From NCBI GenBank assembly GCA_905182165.1, contig CAJJAK010000009.1, positions 1-64,000 of the forward strand: DNA of 64,000 nt, given 5' to 3'. The notes below the pieces were generated by a model that did not search any database, had not been told where the DNA came from, and was given only the letters and a program-made list of their open reading frames with translations. Below, in pieces: positions 32,857 through 43,270 of this stretch. A program made the translations under genes and the position numbers. The stretch's first letter is position 1. The number at the start of each line of letters is the position of its first letter. This stretch comes from an uncultured Paracoccaceae bacterium. GTDB lineage: Bacteria; Pseudomonadota; Alphaproteobacteria; Rhodobacterales; Rhodobacteraceae.

Positions 32857-33831
32857 TTATGTTACTTTGACAATCACTTTTCCAGTTGCTTTTCGTTCTC
32901 TAAGAAAATCTAGTGCTTCATTGGCACTTTCTAATGGTAATATATGACTTATATGGGGTTTCAATTTTCCTTCGTCGTACCATTTAAATAGTTTCTTAAA
33001 ACTTTCGAGTAATACTTTAGGATTAAATTTAACGTAGCCTCCCCAATAATAACCAATTACTTCAATATTCTTAACCAATATTATATTCGCTGGTATTTGT
33101 GGTACATCACCACTCGCAAAGCCCAACGGTAAAATTCTAGCCTCTGGATTGCAGGATCTTAAGGCTGATTTAAATTGTTCACCTCCAATAGGATCGTACA
33201 CCACATCAGCACCACCTAAAGCCTTGACTGTTTTTCTTATGTCTTCATCTTCAGAATTAATTAGATGATCTGCTCCCATCTTTTTGCAAATCTCTAATTT
33301 TTCCTTTCCTCTTGCACAGGCGATCACTTCTGCACCCATAAGTTTACCTAGCTCAACTGCTGTTAATCCTACCCCGCCTGATGCCCCGAGAACTAATAAC
33401 TTTTCGTTAGGTTTTAGTTTAGCTCTGCGTTCGAGCGCAATGTGGCTCGTGCCATAGGCGACTAAAAATGCAGCAGCGTGTTCAGAAGACATTGATTTGG
33501 GAACTAAGACACATTGGTTCGCTTCAAAACATCCGTATTCGGCTAAGCCACCAAATCCGCTGTAGATCGCCACTCTTTGCCCAACCGTAAAATTAGTGAC
33601 ATTAAGTCCAATTTTTTCTATCGTTCCACAGATTTCCATGCCAATGGTAAATGGTAATTCTGGCTTTTCTTGATATGTTCCATTAATAAGAAGCGTATCC
33701 CCAAAGTTCATTCCAACCGCATGTATTTTTAAAAGTAATTGGGTTGAGCTTGGTTCTGGTATTTCCAAATATTTCATATGTAGTGGCTTATTGTACTCAA
33801 CTAATTGCATTGCGCGCATTTTTTTTGTCAA
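32857..33831 (-). CDS. Zinc-less MDR family NAD(P)H:quinone oxidoreductase-like protein
   Basis: An intact 324-residue protein. The N-terminal GroES-like fold (MQLVEYNKPLHMKYLEIPEP, GMNFGDTLLINGTYQ, PFTIGMEICGTIEKIG) precedes a Rossmann domain with LVLGASGGVGLTAVELGKLMGA. The residues that bind catalytic zinc in alcohol dehydrogenases are missing, which places it with the quinone oxidoreductase/crotonase-like branch. The C-terminus KVIVKVT is usual. It uses NADPH; its substrate is not predictable. It stands alone. Confidence 0.9.
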   Translation of the reverse strand: MTKKMRAMQLVEYNKPLHMKYLEIPEPSSTQLLLKIHAVGMNFGDTLLINGTYQEKPELPFTIGMEICGTIEKIGLNVTNFTVGQRVAIYSGFGGLAEYGCFEANQCVLVPKSMSSEHAAAFLVAYGTSHIALERRAKLKPNEKLLVLGASGGVGLTAVELGKLMGAEVIACARGKEKLEICKKMGADHLINSEDEDIRKTVKALGGADVVYDPIGGEQFKSALRSCNPEARILPLGFASGDVPQIPANIILVKNIEVIGYYWGGYVKFNPKVLLESFKKLFKWYDEGKLKPHISHILPLESANEALDFLRERKATGKVIVKVT

Positions 33832-34102
33832 TATTTTTTCCTCAACATTAATTTTAGAATCTAAATTTGAATTGGTTTCATTAATTCAATAATTTTAAAT
33901 AGTATTTGGTTTATATCTTTAGGTAAAATTATTCACTTATCCAAGCTTTAAACATTGTGAGTATTTAAATTGCAGCACAGTTTATTAAATAATTATGAAA
34001 TTAAATTCAATGAAATGTTAAGAAACCGCTCGCATCTTTTTAAACCCTCTGGTATCAGGTCGCGAATTTATCGAAAGTTGCTTAATTTTCGATGGTATGT
34101 AT

Positions 34103-34187
34103 GCGGGTGTGGCGGAATTGGTAGACGCACCAGATTTAGGTTCTGGCGCCGCAAGGCGTGGGGGTTCAAGTCCCTTCACCCGCACCA
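34103..34187 (+). tRNA. tRNA-Leu (TAG)
   Basis: An 85-nt class II tRNA with encoded CCA. The acceptor GCGGGTG pairs with CACCCGC, the anticodon stem CCAGA/TCTGG holds loop TTTAGGT (anticodon TAG), a long variable arm GCGCCGCAAGGCGT follows, and the T-arm has GTTCAAG. The codons read are CTN, chiefly CTA/CTG. Confidence 0.96.
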
Positions 34188-34212
34188 CAAATCTTGATGG
34201 AGAATTAATAGT

Positions 34213-35542
34213 ATGCAAGTAACTGAGACACTTAATGAAGGTTTAAAACGCGCTTATAATATTTTGTTGACAGCTAATCAATTAGAAGAAAGCGTTCAAG
34301 GAAAATTGATAGAAGCTCAACCCACATTTGAGATGAAAGGGTTTAGAAAAGGCAAGGTTCCTATGTCCTTGTTAAAGAAGCAGTTTGGTCAACAGATAAT
34401 GGGCGAGGTTATGCAAGAATCTATCGATAATGCGATGAAAGAGCATTTTGATAATACAGGTGACCGTCCTGCGCAACAACCTTCAATGGAAATGAAAGAT
34501 GGAGATTCTTGGAAACAAGGTGATGATGTAGAAGTTTCAATTAGTTATGAGAGGCTGCCAGATATTCCTGAAGTGGATTTTAAAAAAATAAAATTAAAGC
34601 GGATGGTTGTTGAAGTAGGACGATAAAGCTATCAAAGAGGGTTTGGAAAATTTAGCAAAGAACGCTCAAAATTTTGAAGACCGTAAAAAGGGATCTAAGT
34701 CAAAAGATGGAGATCAAGTAAATATTAATTTTCTTGGTAAAATAGACGGTGAAGCTTTTGAAGGTGGTGCAGGTGAAGATTACCCACTTGTACTTGGCTC
34801 CAACTCATTTATTCCAGGTTTTGAGGAGCAGTTAGTTGGGAAGAAAGCTGAGGATAAAGTAGAAGTGAAGGTATCCTTTCCTGAAGATTACAACTCAAAA
34901 AACTTAGCTGGAAAGAATGCGATTTTTGACTGTGTGATTAATGCGGTTAAACAACCTAAGCCTTCTGTTATAGATGATGAAATGGCCAAGCAATTTGGTT
35001 CGGAAGATTTGAAATCTCTTAAAGAACAACTAAAGGAAAGATTAGGTGCGGAGTATGTTGCTGCCGCTCGGCAACTAACTAAACGAGAGTTGATGGATTC
35101 ACTCGATAAAATGGTAAAATTTGAACTGCCAGAATCATTGGTTGAAGCGGAATCTTCTCAAATAGCTCATCAATTGTGGCATGATGAGAATCCGGATGTT
35201 GAGGGACATGATCATCCAGAGATAGAAACAAATGATGAAGCTAAAAAATTGGGCGAAAGACGAGTGAGGTTAGGTTTGCTATTAGCCGAACTTGGCCGGA
35301 AAAATGAGATAACTATTTCTGATCAAGAAATGCAGCAGTCAGTTTTTGAGGAAGCTCGGAAATATCCTGGACAAGAAAAAGAATTCTTTGAGTTTGTTCA
35401 GAAAAATGAAGAGATTCAGCAACAATTAAGAGCACCTTTGTTCGAGGATAAAGTTGTTAACTTTGTGTTTGAATTGTCAACAATTACTGAGAAAAAAGTT
35501 AGCAAGGACGAACTGCAAAAAGCAATTGAAAGTGAAGATTAA
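34213..35542 (+). CDS. tig: Trigger factor (one frameshift)
   Basis: About 442 residues. A ribosome-bound chaperone with a PPIase domain. The ribosome-docking signature is [21 protein letters not shown]. The frame breaks near 34618; removing one G from GTAGGACGAT gives [19 protein letters not shown]. The FKBP-type domain shows [20 protein letters not shown] and [18 protein letters not shown], and a helical C-terminal chaperone domain ends [11 protein letters not shown]. It is the first gene of the tig-clpP-clpX run and starts 25 bp after tRNA-Leu. Confidence 0.96.
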
Positions 35543-35604
35543 TATTATTTAGTAACATTCCTCGTTGAATGTAATTTGATGAATTAAAATTGAGGAGATC
35601 GAAT

Positions 35605-36228
35605 ATGAGAGATCCAGTTGATACGTACATGAACACATTGGTCCCAATGGTGGTAGAACAAACCAGTAGGGGAGAAAGATCGTATGATATTTTTTCACGA
35701 CTTTTAAAAGAGAGAATAATATTTGTTTCTGGACCTGTTCATGATGGTATGGCAACCCTTATTGTAGCCCAATTACTTTTTTTAGAAGCTGAGAACCCAT
35801 CAAAAGAAATCGCCATGTACATTAATTCTCCAGGCGGAGTGGTGACTTCAGGTTTGTCAATTTATGATACTATGCAATATATTAAACCAGATGTTTCAAC
35901 ATTATGTATCGGTCAAGCTGCTTCAATGGGTTCATTACTTCTAGCAGCTGGTGATCCTGGTATGCGTTATTCACTTCCAAACTCACGAGTTATGGTACAT
36001 CAACCCTCTGGCGGTTTCCAAGGACAAGCATCTGATATAGCGCTACAAGCCAAGGAAATCCTCGAACTCAAAGAACGGCTAAATAAAATTTATGTTAAAC
36101 ATTGTGGGCAAAGCTTAAAAAAAGTTGAAGCAGCGTTAGATAGAGATAATTTTATGACTGCAGAAGCAGCCAAAGATTGGGGAATAATCGATCAAATAGT
36201 TGATAAGAGATCAGAAGATAGTGAGTAA
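35605..36228 (+). CDS. clpP: ATP-dependent Clp protease proteolytic subunit
   Basis: An intact 207-residue serine protease. The catalytic Ser107 is in [16 protein letters not shown] and His132 in [11 protein letters not shown]; the Asp follows in the last 30 residues. [20 protein letters not shown] and [13 protein letters not shown] are usual. ATG 35605 is chosen because GAGGAG at 35592-35597 is a good ribosome binding site. Its C-terminus reads [20 protein letters not shown], clearly different from the second clpP fragment at 63.6 kb. It pairs with clpX downstream. Confidence 0.97.
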   Translation: MRDPVDTYMNTLVPMVVEQTSRGERSYDIFSRLLKERIIFVSGPVHDGMATLIVAQLLFLEAENPSKEIAMYINSPGGVVTSGLSIYDTMQYIKPDVSTLCIGQAASMGSLLLAAGDPGMRYSLPNSRVMVHQPSGGFQGQASDIALQAKEILELKERLNKIYVKHCGQSLKKVEAALDRDNFMTAEAAKDWGIIDQIVDKRSEDSE

Positions 36229-36361
36229 CTTATTCTCGTTATCAAAGAGCTATCGTTGATAGATAATAGGCGTTGTAACCTTAGATTTTGTACAATAGAA
36301 TTAAAGCCTGCAATCCTGGTGGATAACTTTTTAACTTATACTATTTTTATTGAGGTGATTG

Positions 36362-37621
36362 ATGAGTAGTTCGAGCAATAAAGACAGCAAAAATACCTTA
36401 TATTGTTCTTTTTGTGGGAAAAGCCAACATGAAGTAAGAAAATTAATTGCTGGCCCAACAGTGTTCATTTGTGATGAATGCGTTGAGCTATGTATGGATA
36501 TTATTAGAGAAGAGACGAAAAGCTCTACTTTAAAAACTTCTGAAGGTGTGCCAACTCCACAAGAAATCATGAAGGTCCTTGAGGATTATGTGATTGGCCA
36601 AGAACTTGCCAAAAAAGTTTTATCAGTTGCAGTACATAATCATTATAAAAGACTGAATCACTCTTCAAAAAACTCCGAAATAGAACTGGCAAAATCGAAT
36701 ATAATGTTAATTGGACCCACTGGTTGTGGAAAAACATTACTTGCTCAAACTCTTGCTCGAATTTTAGATGTACCATTTACTATGGCTGTTGCTACACTTT
36801 AACAGAGGCCGGATACGTGGGCGAAGATGTGGAAAATATCATTTTGAAACTTCTGCAATCGAGTGAATATAATGTTGAACGCGCGCAAAGAGGAATAGTC
36901 TACATTGATGAAGTAGATAAAATTACGCGGAAGTGATAATCCGTCAATAACTAGAGATGTTTCTGGAGAGGGTGTTCAGCAAGCACTGTTAAAAATTATG
37001 GAAGGCACCATTGCGAGTGTTCCACCACAAGGTGGCCGTAAGCATCCCCAACAAGAATTTTTGCAAGTAGACACCACTAATATCTTGTTTATTTGTGGTG
37101 GAGCCTTTGCAGGTCTAGAAAAATTAATCGCTCAACGTGGGAAAGGTTCTTCTATCGGTTTTGGTGCTGATGTGAAAGAGGAAGAAAAAATCAGCGTTGG
37201 AGAATCTTTAAAAAATTTACAACCAGAGGATTTGCTAAAGTTTGGATTGATCCCTGAGTTTGTGGGCAGACTGCCAGTCATTGCAACTCTAACTGATCTA
37301 GATGAAGAAGCGTTGGTTACAATTCTCTCAGAACCAAAAAATGCTTTGGTAAAACAATATCAAACTCTATTTAACATGGAGGGTTCTAAGCTATCGTTCA
37401 CAGATGATGCTTTAAAAGCAATTGGTTGTGATACCGCTCGGAAAACGGGTGCCCGAGGGTTAAGATCAATATTAGAAGATATTTTGTTAGATACGATGTT
37501 TGATCTGCCTGGTTTGGTTGGTGTTGATGAGGTTGTAGTTAATGAGGAGGCTGTATCAGCTGACGGAACTCCACTTTTAATATATTCAGAAAAGGCAAAT
37601 AAAGAAAGCGCCTCTGCTTAA
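36362..37621 (+). CDS. clpX: ATP-dependent Clp protease ATP-binding subunit ClpX (two frameshifts)
   Basis: About 420 residues, AAA+ unfoldase partner of ClpP. The N-terminal zinc domain has [13 protein letters not shown] and [11 protein letters not shown]. Walker A is [12 protein letters not shown]; Walker B is YIDEVDK. Breaks occur near 36795 (repaired by one A, giving [17 protein letters not shown]) and near 36930 (ITRK then [20 protein letters not shown]). [18 protein letters not shown] holds the sensor-2 Arg. The usually invariant TMADATTL reads TMAVATL here, one likely base error. ATG 36362 follows GAGGTG. Breaks in this near-essential gene argue for sequence error. Confidence 0.95.
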
Positions 37622-37678
37622 TAATTGACTTAAGATGGTCAATTTGATTTTTTATGAAATGTATGTGAGATTGAGTAT

Positions 37679-38053
37679 ATGAATTTCTTGTTGAGATTAT
37701 TCACTTGGTGGAACGGGCAAACGATTGGGACACAATTGTTTACTTGGAGAAACGGTATTTTTGTAGGTGAAGACTTGGAAGGTAATAAATTTTATGAAAA
37801 CAAAGATGGGTCTCGTCGATGGGTTTGTTACAATGGTGAACCAGAAGCGTCACGTATCGATCCCAGCTGGCACGGATGGTTACACGGTACATTTGACTCA
37901 ACGCCCTTAAACGACCCATTCGTGCATAAAAAATGGGAAAAGACACATGTTGTTAATTTAACGGGGACAGATTTGGCCTATGCCCCAACGGGGTCATTGA
38001 AATCTTTGGAAAAAGCTCGTGGAAAAGACTATGATGCCTGGCAGCCAGAATAA
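37679..38053 (+). CDS. NDUFA12-family NADH:ubiquinone oxidoreductase subunit
   Basis: An intact 124-residue protein, the bacterial homologue of the mitochondrial complex I accessory subunit NDUFA12 (17.2 kDa). Motifs: GTQLFTWRNGIFVGEDLEGN, FYENKDGSRRWVCYNGEPE, IDPSWHGWLHGTFD and a C-terminal acidic part ending AWQPE. It sits between clpX and the MlaD-like gene; its TAA overlaps the next ATG by one base. This short protein is limited to alphaproteobacteria and mitochondria, so it is a good marker of the lineage. Confidence 0.92.
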   Translation: MNFLLRLFTWWNGQTIGTQLFTWRNGIFVGEDLEGNKFYENKDGSRRWVCYNGEPEASRIDPSWHGWLHGTFDSTPLNDPFVHKKWEKTHVVNLTGTDLAYAPTGSLKSLEKARGKDYDAWQPE

Positions 38054-38505
38054 TGATCAATAGAAATACAACAGAAATATTGATTGGAGCAGTCGTTATA
38101 ATAACGGCAGTATGGTTTTTAATTTATGCTGGAAACAGAGCAAATGTTGTTTCTACTGGAGATTCTTATAGCTTAAGTGCTGACTTCCGCTCTGTGGAAG
38201 GTATTTCAGTTGGAACTGATGTAAAACTTGCTGGCGTAAAAGTGGGTACTGTGGAAACATTAAATTTGAATTCAGATACTTACCGTGTGAATGCAGTGTT
38301 TAGTGTCGATAAAATGATAAAAATTCCAGATGACAGTCAAGCATTAATTACTTCTGAAGGTCTTTTAGGTGGTAACTTTTTAGAATTAGTTCCAGGTGGG
38401 AGTTTTGATTATCTGGAGCCGGGAAATATTATACTTGATACCCAGGGTTCGGTCAGTTTGATTACACTCTTGATGCGTCTTGGTACAGGATCAAACTCAG
38501 ACTAG
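38053..38505 (+). CDS. MlaD family outer-membrane lipid asymmetry protein
   Basis: An intact 150-residue protein with one N-terminal membrane segment (EILIGAVVIITAVWFLIYAG) and a MlaD/MCE domain (YSLSADFRSVEGISVGTDVK, LAGVKVGTVETL, SEGLLGGNFLELVPGG). It is the periplasmic subunit of the Mla retrograde phospholipid transporter. The mlaF, mlaE and mlaC partners are elsewhere. The start overlaps the preceding stop, so it is co-transcribed with the NDUFA12 gene. A DUF2155 gene that often follows it in Rhodobacterales is missing here. Confidence 0.9.
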   Translation: MINRNTTEILIGAVVIITAVWFLIYAGNRANVVSTGDSYSLSADFRSVEGISVGTDVKLAGVKVGTVETLNLNSDTYRVNAVFSVDKMIKIPDDSQALITSEGLLGGNFLELVPGGSFDYLEPGNIILDTQGSVSLITLLMRLGTGSNSD

Positions 38506-38520
38506 CTGAGAATAAATTTG

Positions 38521-39138
38521 TTAGTAAAATGCATATTTTACTTCTTGTTTAAGAGCCTTGTCTAAACGAGTTAAATAACTATTTTGTGTAATTTCTATAG
38601 CTCCCAAAGTTATTAAATGATCTGAAATAAATTGTGTATCAAATAGAGAGTATCCACATTTATTTAATCGCTCAATTAAAGAATTTAATGCAACTTTTGA
38701 AGCATTTGGAGAGTTTGAAAACATGCTTTCACCAAAAAAAGCGCCATTAATATTTATTCCAAATAAACCACCAACCAATTTGTTACTTTCAAACACTTCA
38801 ATACTCTGGGCGTGACCTGCTTTGAAGAGTAATTTATACGTATTTCTAAGTGTTGAATTTATCCAAGTATCTTTTCTATTACTGCAGCCATTCAGAATTA
38901 AATCAAAATTTTCATTAAATTTTATAATTGAACGGTTTTTCTGTATGTGTCTTTTTAAGGATTTGGAAGTATGAAAAGAATCTAAAGGTAATATTCCTCT
39001 TAATTTCGGCTTCACCCAAAAAATACTTTCATCTATTTTTGATTCAGCCATTGGAAAAATACCATTCATGTAAGAATTAAGTAATACATCCAAATCAAGG
39101 TGGGGAAATGAGTCTATTTTTTTATTTACTTTTATCAT
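38521..39138 (-). CDS. aat: Leucyl/phenylalanyl-tRNA-protein transferase
   Basis: An intact 205-residue protein. It adds Leu or Phe to N-terminal Lys or Arg, marking substrates for ClpAP via the N-end rule. Motifs: DVLLNSYMNGIFPMAES, WVKPKLRGILPLDSFHTSKS, LFGININGAFFGESMFSN and LFDTQFISDHLITLGA. The N-terminal ATG overlaps the accC TGA (ATGA). It is convergent with the MlaD-like gene. It is the last gene of the accBC-aat operon. Confidence 0.95.
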   Translation of the reverse strand: MIKVNKKIDSFPHLDLDVLLNSYMNGIFPMAESKIDESIFWVKPKLRGILPLDSFHTSKSLKRHIQKNRSIIKFNENFDLILNGCSNRKDTWINSTLRNTYKLLFKAGHAQSIEVFESNKLVGGLFGININGAFFGESMFSNSPNASKVALNSLIERLNKCGYSLFDTQFISDHLITLGAIEITQNSYLTRLDKALKQEVKYAFY

Positions 39139-40480
39139 TCGTCATTATTTGCAAGCCAATTTTCTAACCAATGTATATTGTAATCCCCATTTAAAATATC
39201 CTGATTAGTCAATAAACTATTGAAAAGTTCAGTGGTGGTTTCAATGCCATCAATAATTAGTTCATCAAGTGACCTTTTCAGTCTTTCGATTGCTTCTGCA
39301 CGATCTCGCCCATGAACTATTAACTTGCCAATAAGACTGTCGTAATATGGAGGGATTTTATACCCATTGTATAAGTTTGAATCCATCCTAACACCCAAGC
39401 CACCAGGTGAATGAAATGCACTTATAGTCCCCGGATTTGGAATGAAATTGGGTAATGTTTCAGCGTTTATTCTTGCCTCAATGGCATGGCCAGTTGGATT
39501 TAAATCATCTTGATGAAATGACATTTCCAATCCAGCTGCTACCCTTATCTGCTCTCTTACGAGATCTACGCCATATACCACTTCTGTTACTGGATGCTCC
39601 ACTTGAAGCCGGGTGTTCATTTCTATGAAATAAAATTCATCATTTTCATATAAAAATTCGAATGTACCTGCACCGCGATAATTTATTTTTTCAATTGCAT
39701 CAGAGCAAATTCGGCCAATTTTCTCTCTTACTTTTGCAGTGATCGTGGGGCCAGGGGCTTCTTCTAAGATTTTTTGATGTCGTCTTTGTACAGAACAATC
39801 TCTTTCACCAAGATGAACTGCTCTCCCTTTACCATCTCCAAATACTTGAATTTCAATATGCCTTGGATCGTTAAATATTTTTCAATATAAACTTCTTTGT
39901 TTCCAAAGGCAGCTTTTGCTTCATTACGTGCACTCAAAAAAGCATTTTCAATTTCGTTTATATTATTTGCTACTTTCATACCACGGCCACCGCCACCGGC
40001 TGTTGCTTTTACAATCACTGGATAGCCAATGTCATTACTAATTTTTTTCGCTGCATCTGTGTCACTAACGCCACCAACTGAACCAGGTACGCAGGGAACA
40101 TTTAATTTAGCCATTGTTTCCTTAGCAGTGATTTTATCTCCCATTATTCGTATGTGATCTGCCGTAGGACCAATAAATGCAATTCCATGGTCTTTTACTA
40201 TATCCACAAAATTATCATTTTCGGATAGAAATCCATAACCAGGATGTATAGCTTCTGCGCCAGTTATTTCACATGCAGAAATAATAGCAGGAATAGATAG
40301 GTAGCTTTCACTACTGGCAGGAGGGCCAATACACACGCTTTCATTTGCCATCCGAACGTGCATTGCGTCAGTATCAGCAGTGGAGTGGACAGCAACAGTT
40401 TGTATGCCCATTTCTTTGCATGCTCGGATCACTCGAAGGGCTATCTCCCCTCGATTTGCTATTAATATTTTTTTAAACAT
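39135..40480 (-). CDS. accC: Acetyl-CoA carboxylase biotin carboxylase subunit (one frameshift)
   Basis: About 448 residues. An ATP-grasp enzyme that carboxylates the biotin on AccB. N-terminal [29 protein letters not shown] site [14 protein letters not shown], and the catalytic core [18 protein letters not shown]. The frame breaks near 39890; adding one A gives [15 protein letters not shown], the conserved sequence. C-terminal landmarks are [18 protein letters not shown] and [21 protein letters not shown]. It is transcribed directly after accB, 9 bp apart. Confidence 0.96.
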
Positions 40481-40488
40481 TTAATTAG

Positions 40489-40976
40489 TTATTCTATTAT
40501 TATAAGAGGTGATCCAAATTCAACAGCAGTTCCATCGTCAACTAAAATTCTTGTAATTTTACCTGACTTAGGTGAAGGAATTTGGTTCATTGTTTTCATA
40601 GCTTCGATAATTAATAAAGTATCACCTTCTTTTACAATTTTACCTATATGGCTGTATTCGGAAGCTCCTGGTTCTGGTGCTAAATAAATTGTTCCAACCA
40701 TTGGAGATGTCACGGCACCGGGATGCGAAGAGCCGCTGCTGTATAATATGCTTCTTTTTCTGTATTTGAAGGTATTTCTGATACGATTGTTGTAGCAGGT
40801 GATGTTGCAATATCATTTTGTTGAACTTTTTGTATTTGTCTAGCAACACGCACATTTAAATTATCATTTTCGCCATAATCACGTGCTACCTCCAATTCTG
40901 TAAGGTCATGCTCTCTTAATAAGACAGCCAACTCTCGAATAAAGGATACATCTGATCCATGATTTTTCTTTGCCAT
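40489..40976 (-). CDS. accB: Biotin carboxyl carrier protein (one frameshift)
   Basis: About 162 residues. The C-terminal biotinyl domain has LLIIEAMKTMNQIPSPKSG; the Lys in AMKT carries biotin, and T is common in alphaproteobacteria where E. coli has L. The N-terminal part, FIRELAVLLREHDLTELEV, is usual. The frame breaks near 40725; the next frame reads SGSSHPGAVTSPMVGTIYL. It precedes accC. The aroQ gene often found before accB in this lineage is absent from this spot. Confidence 0.95.
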
Positions 40977-41079
40977 TTGCTCTTGAGCCTTTCACATTGG
41001 GTATCTCTTGTACCCTTAATAAAGCCTTATACATAAATAGATTGTAAATTCAAAGTATGATTTACGTTTGCTGTAGTAT

Positions 41080-41814
41080 CTAACGAATGTTTTTAATAAT
41101 CTTTTTCATTTGATTGTAATCCACATATCCTCTGATTATGTTTTCTTCTATTATAAAGGTAGGGGTTCCAGATATTTTTAACCTTTGGCCCAAGGCTCTA
41201 ATTCTTCTTAAATGATTAGTTACTTCGTTAGAATTTATATGTCCTAAAACCTCAGAGGCGTTGATATTTAAGTTTTCGAGAAGTTTTATTATATTACTTT
41301 CATTTAGATTAATATTTTCGGTCATTAGTTTATCGTGAACTATTTTATAGTATTTAGGTCCATTTTTTTGTAAGACAGATATCGCTAAACGAGATGATAA
41401 AGTGCTTTTTTCTCCTAAAATTGGGTATTCTTTTATTATTAATCTGATGTTTTTATCAGATTTAATAAGTTTTATAACTTCGTTGTGCGCTTTTCTACAA
41501 TAACCACACCGGTAATCCAAAAATTCAATAATAGTTATATCACCGTTTAAGTTACCACCTTGCCAGGAAATATTATCATTAAATAATTCATCATAACTTG
41601 ATTGAATTAATGATAAATCTGATTCTTCTTGAGTTTTGTTCTCTAAACTTTTTACGGCTTCAATGATAACTTCTGGATTATTCAGTATATACGCGCGTAT
41701 TTCTTTTTGTATTATCAAACGATCATTATCTGATAAATCTGTAAAAATATCTGCTTTTGCTGAACACGTTATAAAAACAGATAGAATTATAAAAATTTTT
41801 GCAATCAGTTTCAA
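41080..41814 (-). CDS. DsbA family periplasmic thiol oxidoreductase
   Basis: An intact 244-residue protein with a signal peptide (MKLIAKIFIILSVFITCSAKA). The thioredoxin fold holds EFLDYRCGYCRKAHNEV (active-site CGYC) and the cis-Pro loop GTPTFIIEENIIRGYVD. It resembles ScsC/DsbA/DsbG-like proteins (Com1 type) with an N-terminal helical extension. The extension may give trimerisation as in ScsC (inference). It follows 4 bp after the M48 gene, so the two are probably co-transcribed. Confidence 0.88.
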   Translation of the reverse strand: MKLIAKIFIILSVFITCSAKADIFTDLSDNDRLIIQKEIRAYILNNPEVIIEAVKSLENKTQEESDLSLIQSSYDELFNDNISWQGGNLNGDITIIEFLDYRCGYCRKAHNEVIKLIKSDKNIRLIIKEYPILGEKSTLSSRLAISVLQKNGPKYYKIVHDKLMTENINLNESNIIKLLENLNINASEVLGHINSNEVTNHLRRIRALGQRLKISGTPTFIIEENIIRGYVDYNQMKKIIKNIR

Positions 41815-41818
41815 TTAT

Positions 41819-43157
41819 TTACTCCAGTTTTGAACTAATATTTAGAATATCTTTTGCCCGCTGTAATCCAACGGAATTTGGCTTTAGTAACTTTTCGGCT
41901 CTCTTAGCATGCATTGTAGCTGCATTAAAGGCACCTAAAAGCACAAAATATTCTGCAGTCATTAAGCTTGCTTGGCCCATATCACCATTTAAGGCATACG
42001 CAGATGCTAGGAATTTCAGCATTTTTGGATTTACTGGATCAGAATCGTAAGCTGCTTTTAACACTTTCAATGCCTTGATATTATTTTGCTTATTTCCGAT
42101 TGCTAGGTGGGATATACCCATCCAAACCAACATAGTAGGTTCTTGTGGGAGTATCTTTGAAGCTTTTGAAAATGCCTCAATAGCTTTAATAGGTAAACCA
42201 TTTTCTAAATACATTTGGCCCTCAAGTTCCATGAAGTATGGATCTTGAGGTTTTAATTTTTGTAATTTTCTTAACATGGTGAAAGCATTTTTTGGATCAG
42301 GTTTTAGGTGTAGAGCTATGGTTCTTTTTAACAATGATATCTCATTTGTTTCAGAGAGAGCAGTTTTTTTCAAAGTGTCTGCTGGGTTTTCTGAAAATGC
42401 ACTTAATTTAGCTAACATTCTTTTATGCAAATAATGTATTCTGTTCTCTATATTGTATTCCTCCTATTGAATGTTATTATATTAGTCATATTATTAGTAC
42501 GTTTTGTGCTCAATGGATGAGTTTGACTATATGTGTTTTGATTTAAAGTAAGAATTTTTTCTTGTTGTACAAAAATGTCCATTACATTTACGGCATTAGC
42601 AGGATCGATTTTGGCAAGCTGCAGCAGTTTTATGCTAATAGCATCTGCCGTAACCTCCTGACCTCTTGAGTGGTTAAAGTATTTATTTTGAGCTGCTGTT
42701 TTTGATCCAAGTGAGATTGCTAATCCTGCATCTGTACTCATAGTGGATGCAACAATAATGCCAAGAATTAATCCTAAACTTGCTTGATTATTGATTGCAT
42801 TCAAATTAAGTGAGTTTTTCAAAAGATGTCCTGATGAGATATGTGCTACTTCGTGAGCGATAACTGCTTGAAGCATTTCAGGAGTTTTTAATTTTAATAA
42901 TAGACCAGAAGTGAAAAATATATTTTTATTATCAAACTTAAAAACATTATCAATCTCTGAATTAAAATAATTTTTATAGAGTTATGATCAATTTTAGCAG
43001 CTTTATAAATCGGGTTAGCTATTATTTGTAAACTATTTTCAATCTCAGCATCTTTTATTAAGATTATTGCACTTGACGTGTTTGGAAATAATATACCCGT
43101 CCCAATCATTAATATTAATAGATAAGTCGATAATCTTTCGCACTTTGAAAATATCAT
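41819..43157 (-). CDS. M48 metalloprotease with TPR repeats, BepA-like (frameshifted)
   Basis: About 445 residues in three frame pieces. A signal peptide starts at ATG 43155-43157 (MIFSKCERLSTYLLILMIGT). The zinc motif is VIAHEVAHISSGHLLKNSL (HExxH), followed by RGQEVTADAISIKLLQLAKID and the third ligand Glu in it. C-terminal TPR helices (PQDPYFMELEGQMYLENG, ALNGDMGQASLMTAEYF) match the BepA/YfgC family that degrades misfolded outer-membrane proteins, including stalled LptD. Breaks near 42890 and 42440 are single-base. It is downstream of rne, as in Rhodobacterales. Confidence 0.87.
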
Positions 43158-43270
43158 TTTAAAGATTTTTCCAAACCAATAGATGTATAGAAGATGCCAA
43201 AGGTGATGCAATTAAAGTAAAAGAATTAGTAAAATAATTATTCACTTTTAATCAGCAACATCATCTGAAA

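Noticed and set aside
36362..37621. clpX as a pseudogene
   Set aside because: All domains are conserved across the breaks and the gene is near-essential; indels are the simpler cause.
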